Of a DNA stretch of 10,125 nucleotides, positions 1-6,432 are shown one piece after another (within the stretch, counting starts at the first letter, position 1; each line of letters begins with the position of its first letter). Source of the stretch: an uncultured Caulobacteraceae bacterium (lineage in GTDB: Bacteria > Pseudomonadota > Alphaproteobacteria > Caulobacterales > Caulobacteraceae); the NCBI GenBank assembly GCA_937952995.1, contig CALFYB010000025.1, positions 1-10,125 on the forward strand, given 5' to 3'. The position numbers and the translations under genes were made by a program. A model generated the notes under the pieces. The model was given only the letters and a program-made list of their open reading frames with translations. It was not told the DNA's origin and did no database searches.

Positions 1-1
1 C

Positions 2-106
2 ACTCTTGCGCGAGATGGCCATGTGATCCAACTCCGAAAAGAACCCCGACCATTGCTGGCCGGGGTGAAAGTTTCCAACTTGAAGAACCCTTGCGGGCAG
101 TTGTGA
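2..106 (+). pseudogene. Upstream fragment of the GTA tail protein gene, out of frame with the rest
   Basis: Frame 2 is open from the window edge to a TGA at 104-106 and reads LARDGHVIQL followed by a stretch ending NPCGQL. The downstream gene's frame has stops at 24, 66 and 81, so it cannot be coding here, yet its codons from 105 on read DYQVGAVLYRRD, which looks like the conserved DYQ-G-V-RR segment of GTA tail-tip proteins and lies ahead of the first usable start codon. Removing one base at about 101-104 would give GQLDYQVGAV in one frame. I infer that this is the same gene, broken by a 1-base insertion (or by a sequencing or assembly error). There is no obvious slippery heptamer, so programmed frameshifting seems less likely. 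The fragment is short, so the coding claim rests on the continuity across the junction. Confidence 0.5.
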
Positions 107-122
107 CTATCAGGTCGGAGCG

Positions 123-1397
123 GTGCTCTATCGGCGCGATCCCTCAAGCGGCACGGGCTCGAGCGATATGGACCTGCCCATGGTGATTTCGGAGGCTGTG
201 GCCCTGTCTACCGCAAGGCGCGCCCTTGCCAATCTGGAGGCCGACCGTGATCATCTGACCGTACCGGTCGGGCCTCTGCTGGCCGTAAAGGCCGAGCCGG
301 GGGACGTCGTCGCGGTCGAGGGTTTTGAGGGCACTTGGCGCATCAACCGCGTCAATGGTGACGAACAGCCCCGTCTGGACCTGACGCGGGTCGCAACCTT
401 CGTCGATGGCCCCACCCATGAGGATACGCCTTGGCAGGTTTCTGCGCCGCTGCAGCGCGCGGCCCCTCCGATCTTTCATCTGCTCGATCTTCCGCCCCTG
501 AACGGACAGGAAACCGATCTTCGCCCCATTGCGGCCTTAGCAGGGGAGCCTTGGCGGACCATGGAGGTCTGGGCGGGGGCGAGCGCGCAGGCTCTCGTGT
601 CGCGCGGCATCATTGATCGTTCGGCACCGGTTGGTCAGACCCTCACAGCGCTGGCGCGGGGTGCCTTGCACCGGATCGACCGCGCCGCGCAGCTATCGGT
701 CCAGATCGAGGGCGAGGCCCTGCAAAGCCGCAGCCTGATCGAGGTCTTGGCCGGAGCCAACAGTTTGGCCATCCAAAGCGCGTCCGGTGACTGGGAGATC
801 GTGCAATTTCTCAATGCAACTTTGGTGGGAGCCTCTAGCTATGTCCTGTCGGGCTTGATGCGAGGGCAAGGGGGCAGCGATGGGGCCATGGCCGATTTAA
901 CCCCTGCGGGCGCGGCGGTGGTGGCCTTGTCAGCGGACCTGACGCGGGTGGGCCTGTCACGGTCTGAGCGTGGTCTGCCGCTGGTGTGGCGCGCGGCCTT
1001 GGCCGGTGGTCCAGCCTCAGGCGAGGCCATGAGCGAGACCGCCTTTTCTTGGCAGGGATTGGCCGAGCGTCCATGGTCGCCCTGTCACCTTAAGGTCACT
1101 CAAGCCTCCTCGGGCGCGGTGCAGGTTCGGTGGCTGCGGCGAACGCGAGTTGGCGGTGATGATTGGGGCTCGGTTGAGGTGCCCCTATCGGAGGCAAGAG
1201 AGGTCTATCGCGTGGAGGTTTTGAAGGGGTCAGCGGTGCTCAGGTCAGCCCAGGTTGATCAGAGCCAATGGCTCTATAGCGCGATCGATCAGTTGGCGGA
1301 TTTTGCAGCGAATGAACGGTCCCTGATCCAAATCCGCGTGTCTCAGGGCTCTGACAGCTATGGGTGGGGTGTTCCGACGCAGATCAATCTGTTGTAA
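123..1397 (+). CDS. GTA/phage tail-tip (baseplate megatron) protein, C-terminal part
   Basis: This open frame of 424 codons resembles the C-terminal third of the large tail-tip protein of alphaproteobacterial gene transfer agents (the Rhodobacter GTA gp15/Rcc01698 type), which is usually about 1,200-1,300 residues long and acts in host contact and DNA delivery by the particle. The segment EPGDVVAVEGFEGTWRI (about residues 58-74) is the usual beta-rich phage-tail domain. The end, with WLRRTRVGGDDWGSVEVPL (about 337-355) and the closing YGWGVPTQINLL, matches the typical C-terminal domain. The nominal start is GTG at 123, but family-like residues (DYQVGA) continue upstream in the same frame to about 105, so 123 is probably not a true initiation site. 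The N-terminal TIM-barrel part would lie before the window. Whether this remnant is expressed is unknown; it may be a broken gene. The family assignment is by recognition of sequence style, without an alignment. Confidence 0.7.
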   Translation: MLYRRDPSSGTGSSDMDLPMVISEAVALSTARRALANLEADRDHLTVPVGPLLAVKAEPGDVVAVEGFEGTWRINRVNGDEQPRLDLTRVATFVDGPTHEDTPWQVSAPLQRAAPPIFHLLDLPPLNGQETDLRPIAALAGEPWRTMEVWAGASAQALVSRGIIDRSAPVGQTLTALARGALHRIDRAAQLSVQIEGEALQSRSLIEVLAGANSLAIQSASGDWEIVQFLNATLVGASSYVLSGLMRGQGGSDGAMADLTPAGAAVVALSADLTRVGLSRSERGLPLVWRAALAGGPASGEAMSETAFSWQGLAERPWSPCHLKVTQASSGAVQVRWLRRTRVGGDDWGSVEVPLSEAREVYRVEVLKGSAVLRSAQVDQSQWLYSAIDQLADFAANERSLIQIRVSQGSDSYGWGVPTQINLL

Positions 1398-1463
1398 ATT
1401 TATCACTAATGACTTGCGCATGGCCGGGAATGGCTTAACTGAGGCAAGCAGTTTTGTTGAATC

Positions 1464-1467
1464 GAGG
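1464..1467 (+). promoter_or_regulatory. Ribosome binding site for the TTG-started DnaJ-like gene
   Basis: GAGG lies 8 bases before TTG 1476. An in-frame TGA at 1458-1460 leaves no ATG or GTG upstream, so this site together with TTG decides the start. Confidence 0.55.
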
Positions 1468-1475
1468 CCTTCCCT

Positions 1476-2405
1476 TTGGCGCAGGATCCCTATCTGGAAC
1501 TTGGTGTGTCGCGCTCAGCCACGACGAGCGAGATCAGGCGTGCCTTTCACAAGCTCGCCAAACAACATCACCCCGACCAAAATCCCGGCAATAAGGCCTC
1601 CGAAGAGCGGTTTAAGCGTGTGTCCGCTGCCTTTGACATCATCGGCGACGAGGCCAAGCGCAAGAAGTTCGATGCTGGCCAGATCGACGCTGACGGCCGC
1701 GAGTCGATGCGCGGGTTCGGCGGCGGCGCGGGCCCGGGCGGGCGAGGCCCAGCCGGCGGCGGCTTTGGCGGGGCTCAGTTCGACGGGGTCGATCTGAACG
1801 ACATCTTTGGCGATATGTTCGGATCGCGCGGCGGACGCCCCAGCGGCGGCGGTTTCGGCAGTGGCGGGCCCTTTGCGGCCAAAGGCGCGGATGTGCGTGC
1901 CAAGCTCGACATTGATCTGGAAGATGCCATTTTCGGCGGAAAGAAGCGCATTGCCTTTGGCGATGGCAAGACCATTGAGGCGTCCATTCCGGTTGGGGCC
2001 GTCGACGGCCAGACCATCCGCTTGCGCGGCCAAGGGACGGCCGGTCGCGGGGGGCCGGGCGACGCCCTGATCGAACTGACCATCCGGCCCCACCCGCTGT
2101 TTCGCCGCGAAGGCGATAGTCTGGTGATGGACCTGCCCGTCAGCGTGCCTGACGCGGTGCTCGGTGCAAAGGTGCAGGCCCAGACGCCCGATGGTCCTGT
2201 CACATTGACGGTTCCGCGCGGTGCCAATTCGGGGGCCTTGCTTCGGCTCAAGGGCAGGGGCCTGTCCGATATTCGCGGTAATCGTGGGGATCTGCTGGCC
2301 AAACTGGTTGTGACCTTGCCCGAGAAGCCCGATGCCGAACTGGAACGTTTCGCCGAGGCTTGGCGCAAGGATCGGCCCTATCAGCCCGCAAAACGCCGTA
2401 GCTAG
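1476..2405 (+). CDS. DnaJ-like class B (type II) J-domain co-chaperone
   Basis: The product (309 residues) is a J-domain protein that would stimulate the ATPase of a DnaK/Hsp70 partner and hand it client proteins in the cytoplasm. The J domain covers about residues 4-70, starting DPYLELGVS and carrying the HPD motif at 32-34. A Gly/Phe-rich linker follows at about 79-131. The C-terminal substrate-binding region starts at ADVRAKLDIDLEDAIFG and includes VPVGA-like and IRLRGQG strands and LKGRGLSDIRGNRGDLL. There is no CxxCxGxG zinc finger, so it is class B (CbpA/DnaJ-like) and not the housekeeping DnaJ. The start is TTG, because a stop lies in frame 15 bases upstream and MAQDPYLELG is a normal beginning for this family. 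It sits 78 bases after the GTA-like gene and may have its own promoter. No damage is visible. The substrate is unknown. Confidence 0.9.
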   Translation: MAQDPYLELGVSRSATTSEIRRAFHKLAKQHHPDQNPGNKASEERFKRVSAAFDIIGDEAKRKKFDAGQIDADGRESMRGFGGGAGPGGRGPAGGGFGGAQFDGVDLNDIFGDMFGSRGGRPSGGGFGSGGPFAAKGADVRAKLDIDLEDAIFGGKKRIAFGDGKTIEASIPVGAVDGQTIRLRGQGTAGRGGPGDALIELTIRPHPLFRREGDSLVMDLPVSVPDAVLGAKVQAQTPDGPVTLTVPRGANSGALLRLKGRGLSDIRGNRGDLLAKLVVTLPEKPDAELERFAEAWRKDRPYQPAKRRS

Positions 2406-2412
2406 TCTATGC

Positions 2413-2434
2413 GGTCTATTCAGGTCCTATTCAG
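2413..2434 (+). promoter_or_regulatory. Two 11-bp tandem direct repeats, candidate response-regulator operator
   Basis: GGTCTATTCAG (2413-2423) is followed at once by GTCCTATTCAG (2424-2434); 9 of 11 positions match and the core CTATTCAG is repeated exactly, 11 bases apart. A weaker CTAT lies at 2407-2410. OmpR/PhoP-family regulators typically bind two direct half-sites about one helical turn apart, and the operon starting 25 bases downstream encodes such a regulator. Autoregulation is inference; no convincing -10/-35 was found beside it. Confidence 0.4.
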
Positions 2435-2446
2435 CCAATGGGGCCT

Positions 2447-2450
2447 AGGG
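2447..2450 (+). promoter_or_regulatory. Ribosome binding site deciding the PepSY protein start
   Basis: AGGG lies 8 bases before ATG 2459. The alternative ATG 2438 has only an AGG 13 bases away and would start almost on the direct repeats, so 2459 is preferred. Confidence 0.45.
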
Positions 2451-2458
2451 TCGTTCTT

Positions 2459-2848
2459 ATGAACCGGATGTCATCGCCTCTGTTGGTGCTTTTCGCGGTC
2501 GCTGTCGTCGCAGCGGTGCCGCAGGGTGCCTTGGCTCGTCCGCATGGGCTGGCCGATATGGCCATCGGGGCGGTCATGGCGGCTGCAGGTCCAGACTCGC
2601 TGGGTGCCGGTTGGCGTCAGCAGCAGGGCGAAGCGCGAGAGGCGGTCCAGTCTGGCCGCGCCATTCCCCTTGGCCGCGTCATGGAACAGATCCGCCGTCG
2701 CACGCCCGGGCGTCCGCTTGATGCGGGGATGGAGCAATCTGGCGGCCGCGCGGTCTATCGCGTGCGCTGGGCGGCTGAAGATGGTCGCCGGATTGACTAT
2801 ATTGTCGATGCTGAGACCGGTGCCATCCTTCGGGCTGATGGAGAATAG
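2459..2848 (+). CDS. Exported PepSY-domain protein, likely modulator of the adjacent sensor kinase
   Basis: The product is about 129 residues. The N-terminus MNRMSSPLLVLFAVAVVAAV followed by PQGALA is a clear signal peptide, with probable cleavage after ALA at about residue 26. The remainder would be periplasmic. The C-terminal half is a PepSY fold: LGRVMEQIRRRTPGRPLDA, then RAVYRVRWAAEDGRRIDYIV, ending VDAETGAILRADGE, which is the usual 'D-x-x-T-G-x-I' signature. PepSY domains often inhibit or bind proteases or sit next to sensor kinases. The stop is 3 bases before the response regulator ATG, so the three genes are almost certainly one transcript. In Sinorhizobium a small periplasmic protein, FeuN, restrains the FeuPQ system; a similar role here is my inference from position and export. 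The start at 2459 is chosen over 2438 (7 residues longer) for its better ribosome binding site. Confidence 0.82.
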   Translation: MNRMSSPLLVLFAVAVVAAVPQGALARPHGLADMAIGAVMAAAGPDSLGAGWRQQQGEAREAVQSGRAIPLGRVMEQIRRRTPGRPLDAGMEQSGGRAVYRVRWAAEDGRRIDYIVDAETGAILRADGE

Positions 2849-2851
2849 ACC

Positions 2852-3523
2852 ATGCGGATCCTGCTCGCCGAAGATGACAAGGACCTGTCGCGTCAACTGA
2901 AGTTGGCGCTGGCGGACGCGGGTTATGTGGTTGACCACGCGCCCGATGGTGAAGAGGCGCACTATCTTGGTGCCAATGAACCCTATGACGCGGTGATCCT
3001 CGATCTGGGCCTGCCTAAGATCGACGGGGTGTCAGTGCTGGAGCGCTGGCGGCGCGAGGGCATGGCCGTGCCTGTTCTGATCCTCACGGCGCGAAGTGCT
3101 TGGAGCGAAAAGGTCGCCGGATTTGATGCCGGTGCCGATGACTATCTGACCAAGCCTTTCCATACCGAAGAGTTGTTAGCCCGATTGCGGGCGCTGCTGC
3201 GACGCACGGCAGGTCATGCCACCGCAACGCTCCTGAGCGGGGCCCTTCGGCTCGATCCGAGGGCGGCGCGGGCCACGGTGGATGGGGAGCCCTTGCGGCT
3301 GACCTCACTTGAATATCGGTTGTTGCACTATGTGTTGATGCATCAGGGCCGGGTGATTAGCCGTACCGAACTGGTTGAACATCTTTACGATCAAGATTTT
3401 GACCGGGATTCCAACACGATTGAGGTCTTTATCGGCCGTCTGCGCAAGAAGATCGGACCGGATCGCATCGAAACGGTCCGAGGGCTTGGCTATCGCATCG
3501 TTCCCCTCGCCGGGGAGGCCTAG
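2852..3523 (+). CDS. OmpR-family response regulator, FeuP/PhoP-like
   Basis: This 223-residue DNA-binding response regulator would be phosphorylated by the kinase encoded next to it. The receiver domain (about 1-115) has the acidic pocket ED-D at 7-9, the phospho-acceptor D51 in VILDLGLP, T79 in LILTAR and K101 in LTKPF. The winged-helix output domain (about 128-220) shows LTSLEYRLLHYVL, a RTELVEHLYD helix, the recognition-helix part SNTIEVFIGRLRKKI and the closing VRGLGYRIVP. All key residues are present and the length is normal for the OmpR class. GGAGA at 2840-2844 lies 7 bases before ATG 2852, and the kinase begins 5 bases after the stop. It resembles the alphaproteobacterial FeuP and the PhoP/QseB group; the exact orthology is not proven. 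Confidence 0.93.
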   Translation: MRILLAEDDKDLSRQLKLALADAGYVVDHAPDGEEAHYLGANEPYDAVILDLGLPKIDGVSVLERWRREGMAVPVLILTARSAWSEKVAGFDAGADDYLTKPFHTEELLARLRALLRRTAGHATATLLSGALRLDPRAARATVDGEPLRLTSLEYRLLHYVLMHQGRVISRTELVEHLYDQDFDRDSNTIEVFIGRLRKKIGPDRIETVRGLGYRIVPLAGEA

Positions 3524-3528
3524 GGGCG

Positions 3529-4914
3529 GTGACGTCAGCCACCCAGCGCCGTCCGTCTCTGGTCCGCCGACTGGTGCTGCTGGCATCGGTCTGGAGCTTG
3601 GCAGCTCTGGTTCTGACGGGACTGGTATTGACGGCCCTGTTCCAGCAAGCCGCCCTGAGCCGCTTTGATCAGGGGCTCAATGATGTGGTTCAGGGGCTCT
3701 ATTCAGGCTCCAGCGTCGAAGCCGATGGCCGGGTCGCTGCACCGCCGATCACCGATGTCCGCTCGTTAAGAGCCTATTCGGGCCGCTATTGGCAGGTCGC
3801 TGAACCTAGCTCAGGCGGTCGGCTGACCGCCTTGATCCGGTCTCGGAGCCTGTTTGATGCAGAACTGACAGTCCCCGACGGGTTCTTGGCTCGTCTGCAG
3901 AAGAATCCGGGCACCTTAGTCTATGCCGATATAAGAGGCCCGGATGGTGAGGCCTTGCGCCTTGGCGGCCTGCTCGCGCGCTTGCCGGGACGATCCGTGC
4001 CCGTGGTGTTCCTCGCCGCTGAGGATCGCTCGCCCGTCGATAAGGATGCGCGGCGTTTCGCGGTGGTCACGCTTTCGGCGCTTCTGCTGCTGGGGATTGG
4101 CCTGATGGTTGCCGTGGTGATGCAGGTCCGTATTGGCCTCAGACCCCTGTTTGAATTGCGCCAAGAGATCGCGGAGGTCCGCAAGGGCAAGGCTGATCGG
4201 CTCTCAAAGGACTATCCAACGGAACTGTCGCCCGTCGCCGATGAGCTCAATGGCCTTCTGGCCCACAATCAAGAGGTGGTTGAGCGTCAGCGAACCCATG
4301 TTGGCAACCTCGCCCATGCCTTAAAGACCCCCCTTTCCGTGATCCAAGCCGAAGCCGAACGGTTTCCCGGGCCCTTGGCGGACCTTGTTCAAAGGCAAGC
4401 CGACACCATGCGCGAACAGGTCGAGCACCATCTGCGCCGCGCACGCGCCGCAGCGCGCGCTCAAGGCAGTGGCGACCGCACCCTCGTTGAGCCCGTGGTT
4501 GATGAATTGGCGCGGACGCTTGAGAAGATTTACAGTCGCGAAAAGGTCGAAATCGACTGGATGTGCCCGCCTGAGCTAGCGTTTTTAGGTGAACGGCAAG
4601 ATCTGATGGAGATGGTCGGCAATTTACTAGAAAATGCCTGCAAGTGGAGCCGTGGATATGTCCGGGTCATTTGCCGACCAGACGACAGTGACCGTTTGAT
4701 TGTTACCGTCGAAGACAACGGCTCCGGCCTTCCGGTAGACCGGCAGGATGACATGCTAAAGCGAGGTATTAGGCTCGATGAAGCCTCGCCAGGTTCAGGT
4801 CTCGGGCTCTCGATTGTTGATGAATTGGCTCGCGCTTACGGCGGAACCATGACGCTCTTTTCTTCGGATCTGAAGGGCTTGGGCGTCTTGCTCGTGCTTC
4901 CCGCATCCGCATAG
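3529..4914 (+). CDS. Sensor histidine kinase, FeuQ/PhoQ-like
   Basis: This 461-residue inner-membrane kinase is the partner of the response regulator. It has a transmembrane segment at about 14-38 (LVLLASVWSLAALVLTGLVL), a periplasmic sensor region at about 39-175, a second membrane segment at about 177-200 (FAVVTLSALLLLGIGLMVAV), a HAMP-like linker, and a dimerisation helix with the phospho-acceptor H263 in GNLAHALKTPLSVI. The ATP-binding domain has the N box NLLENACK (N365-N369), G1 VEDNGSGLP (D396) and G2 GSGLGLSIVDE (422-427 region). The LAHALKTPL form of the H box is typical of PhoQ/FeuQ kinases. Translation starts at GTG 3529, with GGGGAGG at 3512-3518 inside the end of the preceding gene. 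All catalytic motifs are intact. The signal sensed cannot be read from the sequence; the relatives respond to divalent cations, peptides or osmotic conditions. Confidence 0.92.
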   Translation: MTSATQRRPSLVRRLVLLASVWSLAALVLTGLVLTALFQQAALSRFDQGLNDVVQGLYSGSSVEADGRVAAPPITDVRSLRAYSGRYWQVAEPSSGGRLTALIRSRSLFDAELTVPDGFLARLQKNPGTLVYADIRGPDGEALRLGGLLARLPGRSVPVVFLAAEDRSPVDKDARRFAVVTLSALLLLGIGLMVAVVMQVRIGLRPLFELRQEIAEVRKGKADRLSKDYPTELSPVADELNGLLAHNQEVVERQRTHVGNLAHALKTPLSVIQAEAERFPGPLADLVQRQADTMREQVEHHLRRARAAARAQGSGDRTLVEPVVDELARTLEKIYSREKVEIDWMCPPELAFLGERQDLMEMVGNLLENACKWSRGYVRVICRPDDSDRLIVTVEDNGSGLPVDRQDDMLKRGIRLDEASPGSGLGLSIVDELARAYGGTMTLFSSDLKGLGVLLVLPASA

Positions 4915-5032
4915 GTCCGCGCTATTTTAATAATTATTGATATTATCTGGTAATTAACGATCTTCACAGTAAATATGCTGTTAGTGACGTTGACTTGCTT
5001 AGGGCGGTGAACCCTTCGCTTAGGAAAGTGGA
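4915..5032 (+). promoter_or_regulatory. AT-rich leader, probable promoter region of the 448-residue protein gene
   Basis: This 118-base gap is far richer in A and T than its surroundings, especially at 4922-4978. It is the largest gap between accepted genes in the window, and it separates the signalling operon from the next gene. TTGATA (4937-4942) and TTGACT (4990-4995) resemble -35 boxes, but neither has a good -10 at 16-18 bases, so no exact promoter is called. AGGA at 5022-5025 is the ribosome binding site, 7 bases before ATG 5033. Confidence 0.4.
4943..4957 (+). promoter_or_regulatory. CtrA-like site, TTAT-N7-TTAA
   Basis: TTAT (4943-4946), a 7-base spacer, then TTAA (4954-4957): one mismatch from the TTAA-N7-TTAA box recognised by the cell-cycle regulator CtrA in Caulobacter and relatives. 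A second, poorer pair is TTAA at 4927-4930 with TGAT at 4938-4941. In such AT-rich DNA a match of this quality can occur by chance. Confidence 0.25.
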
Positions 5033-6379
5033 ATGCCGGGCCTCACTGAAAGTCAGGGCAAGATCGTAAGATCGATTGTGCAAACGGTCCCAGATTCGGG
5101 CCTTGGGCAACTGACCGCAGTGCTTTCCGCCCAAATGGGCGAACATACCATGGCAGATGTGCGTGACATCGTCATGATGGAGATGAAGGACCGCAAGGTT
5201 CGGGCCATCGTCTTCAGCCCCTTTCTCAGTCTCTGTACGAAAAACCAACCGGGTAAATCTCAGAGCCGTTTTCCTTTTGCATTGCCGACATTGCTCTGGA
5301 ACGCCTTAGCGGACCGCGCGCCGAAACTGATGGCGCAGGCGCGCGATATGGCGGCGCGTTGGGAAAGCGAAGATCTGCTTCCCTATATTTTCAATCAGGC
5401 CTGTGACGAAGCGATCGATGGCCTTCTGGATAATGATCCGGCATTTTCAGCGGTTATTGAGTGCCTCAATAAGGCTTCTCCGACCGGTGTGCGGGACCTT
5501 GTTGGTTTTCTAAAGATGTCCGCTCTGCTGCGCGACGTCCTGTTAGAACTGCCCCTATGGGTTTCCCGCATGAATGCGGACGATGCCCTATCGGTCCGGT
5601 TGGCCTATCGCGACGCGGCGAACATATCCTCGGATGGTCCTTTCCGGCTGTTCGAAGTCATCTACACAAACCTGGAATCGCCTTGGACCATATTGCGGGT
5701 TATTTCTGCGGCGCTCGACCGTCCAACCGACCAATTTGTCGCCAATATGGATCTCAACCTCTTTGGTGAGCTGTTATTGGGTCAGGCCGAGACGTTGGTT
5801 GAGACCATCGGTGAGGTGAACCTTGACGAGGGTCTCAGCGCTGGAAAGGCCATCACGATTGCGGCCAAGACCATTATTGCGATCACAACCAACTTTGAGG
5901 AAAATCTCGTCTTGGGCAAGAACGGGCCTTGGGGGCGCAGGATTGCGCGGTCTAAGCGCGACCTGACCAATGCCTGTGAGGCCCTGCTCAATCAGGTCGA
6001 TGGCCTTCTGCCGAGGGCGCTTCCGATTGCCGCCGCTTCGAAAAATTCACGAGCTCTGAACCGTACGCCGAACATCAATGTTGCCCCCGAGCCCATTGCT
6101 GAGGCGCGGCTTGAAGCCATTTTGGTCTTCATGGCCTCCGTACGCTCGATCGCCAGCGTCAGCGGCATTGGCGTCTTGCGAACGCGGGTGCTGACCGAAA
6201 CTCAAGAGTTCTTAGAATATTACGGTAAGGGTACGCTCGCGCTTCTGACCGACTTCAGCCTCTCGACCGAGGCCGTTCGTGAGCGAGTGCATGCTGTGGC
6301 AAAGTATGTCGCGCTGGTCCATGACGAGGCTGCCGCCGAACAGTTGCGCCGCCGAGCTATTCCAGTCGCGCGGCGTTGA
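5033..6379 (+). CDS. Conserved-looking protein of unknown function, soluble and mainly helical
   Basis: I do not recognise this 448-residue protein. It has no signal peptide and no convincing membrane segment, so it is probably cytoplasmic. It appears almost entirely alpha-helical. Features include an N-terminal helical part (GKIVRSIVQTVPDSGLGQLT), the segment AIVFSPFLSLCTKN at about 59-72, FPFALPTLLWNALADRAPKL at about 81-100, a Leu-rich central part (LLRDVLLELPLWVSRMN, about 164-180), an alanine/threonine-rich helix AITIAAKTIIAITTNFEENL at about 272-291, and a basic C-terminus ending RRRAIPVARR. No catalytic motif, nucleotide-binding loop or metal cluster of Cys/His is visible. ATG 5033 has AGGA 7 bases upstream. 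The reading frame is long, intact and lies in a conserved-looking context between a two-component system and the ccm operon, 53 bases before ccmI, which supports it being real. A helical scaffold or regulatory role is possible but not shown. Confidence 0.85.
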   Translation: MPGLTESQGKIVRSIVQTVPDSGLGQLTAVLSAQMGEHTMADVRDIVMMEMKDRKVRAIVFSPFLSLCTKNQPGKSQSRFPFALPTLLWNALADRAPKLMAQARDMAARWESEDLLPYIFNQACDEAIDGLLDNDPAFSAVIECLNKASPTGVRDLVGFLKMSALLRDVLLELPLWVSRMNADDALSVRLAYRDAANISSDGPFRLFEVIYTNLESPWTILRVISAALDRPTDQFVANMDLNLFGELLLGQAETLVETIGEVNLDEGLSAGKAITIAAKTIIAITTNFEENLVLGKNGPWGRRIARSKRDLTNACEALLNQVDGLLPRALPIAAASKNSRALNRTPNINVAPEPIAEARLEAILVFMASVRSIASVSGIGVLRTRVLTETQEFLEYYGKGTLALLTDFSLSTEAVRERVHAVAKYVALVHDEAAAEQLRRRAIPVARR

Positions 6380-6421
6380 TGTCGCAACCCTTTGGGGTCG
6401 CGTAAAGCCATAAGATCGGCT

Positions 6422-6426
6422 AGGGG
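6422..6426 (+). promoter_or_regulatory. Ribosome binding site of ccmI
   Basis: AGGGG lies 6 bases before ATG 6433 and supports this start. The 53-base gap before ccmI shows no clear promoter; the gene may be read through from the preceding one. Confidence 0.5.
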
Positions 6427-6432
6427 TTTGGC

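Noticed and set aside
101..107. Programmed ribosomal frameshift site at the GTA gene junction
   Set aside because: TTGTGAC is not a known slippery heptamer and no pseudoknot-like structure is evident; a simple indel is the better explanation.
1437..1457. AACTG-N7-CAGTT followed by TTTTG before the DnaJ-like gene, considered as a terminator
   Set aside because: A 5-bp stem of low GC with a broken T run is too weak to call.
1360..1797. Plus-strand 145-codon frame overlapping the DnaJ-like start
   Set aside because: It runs out of frame through the J domain and G/F region; composition is Arg/Ser/Pro-rich shadow sequence.
1700..1870. GGC-rich low-complexity DNA, considered as a repeat element
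   Set aside because: It encodes the Gly/Phe-rich linker normal for DnaJ proteins, so it is explained by the protein.
1515..2368. Minus-strand open frames opposite the DnaJ-like gene (1515-2093 and 1775-2368)
   Set aside because: They mirror the J-protein's GC-rich codons, overlap each other, and show no domain or plausible start context.
4990..5018. TTGACT as a -35 box for the gene at 5033
   Set aside because: The hexamer 17 bases downstream is CCTTCG, which is not a -10 box.
6383..6402. Hairpin GC-ACCC-TTTG-GGGT-GC after the 448-residue protein gene, considered as a terminator
   Set aside because: The stem is interrupted by a mismatch and no T run follows, so it does not support an intrinsic terminator.
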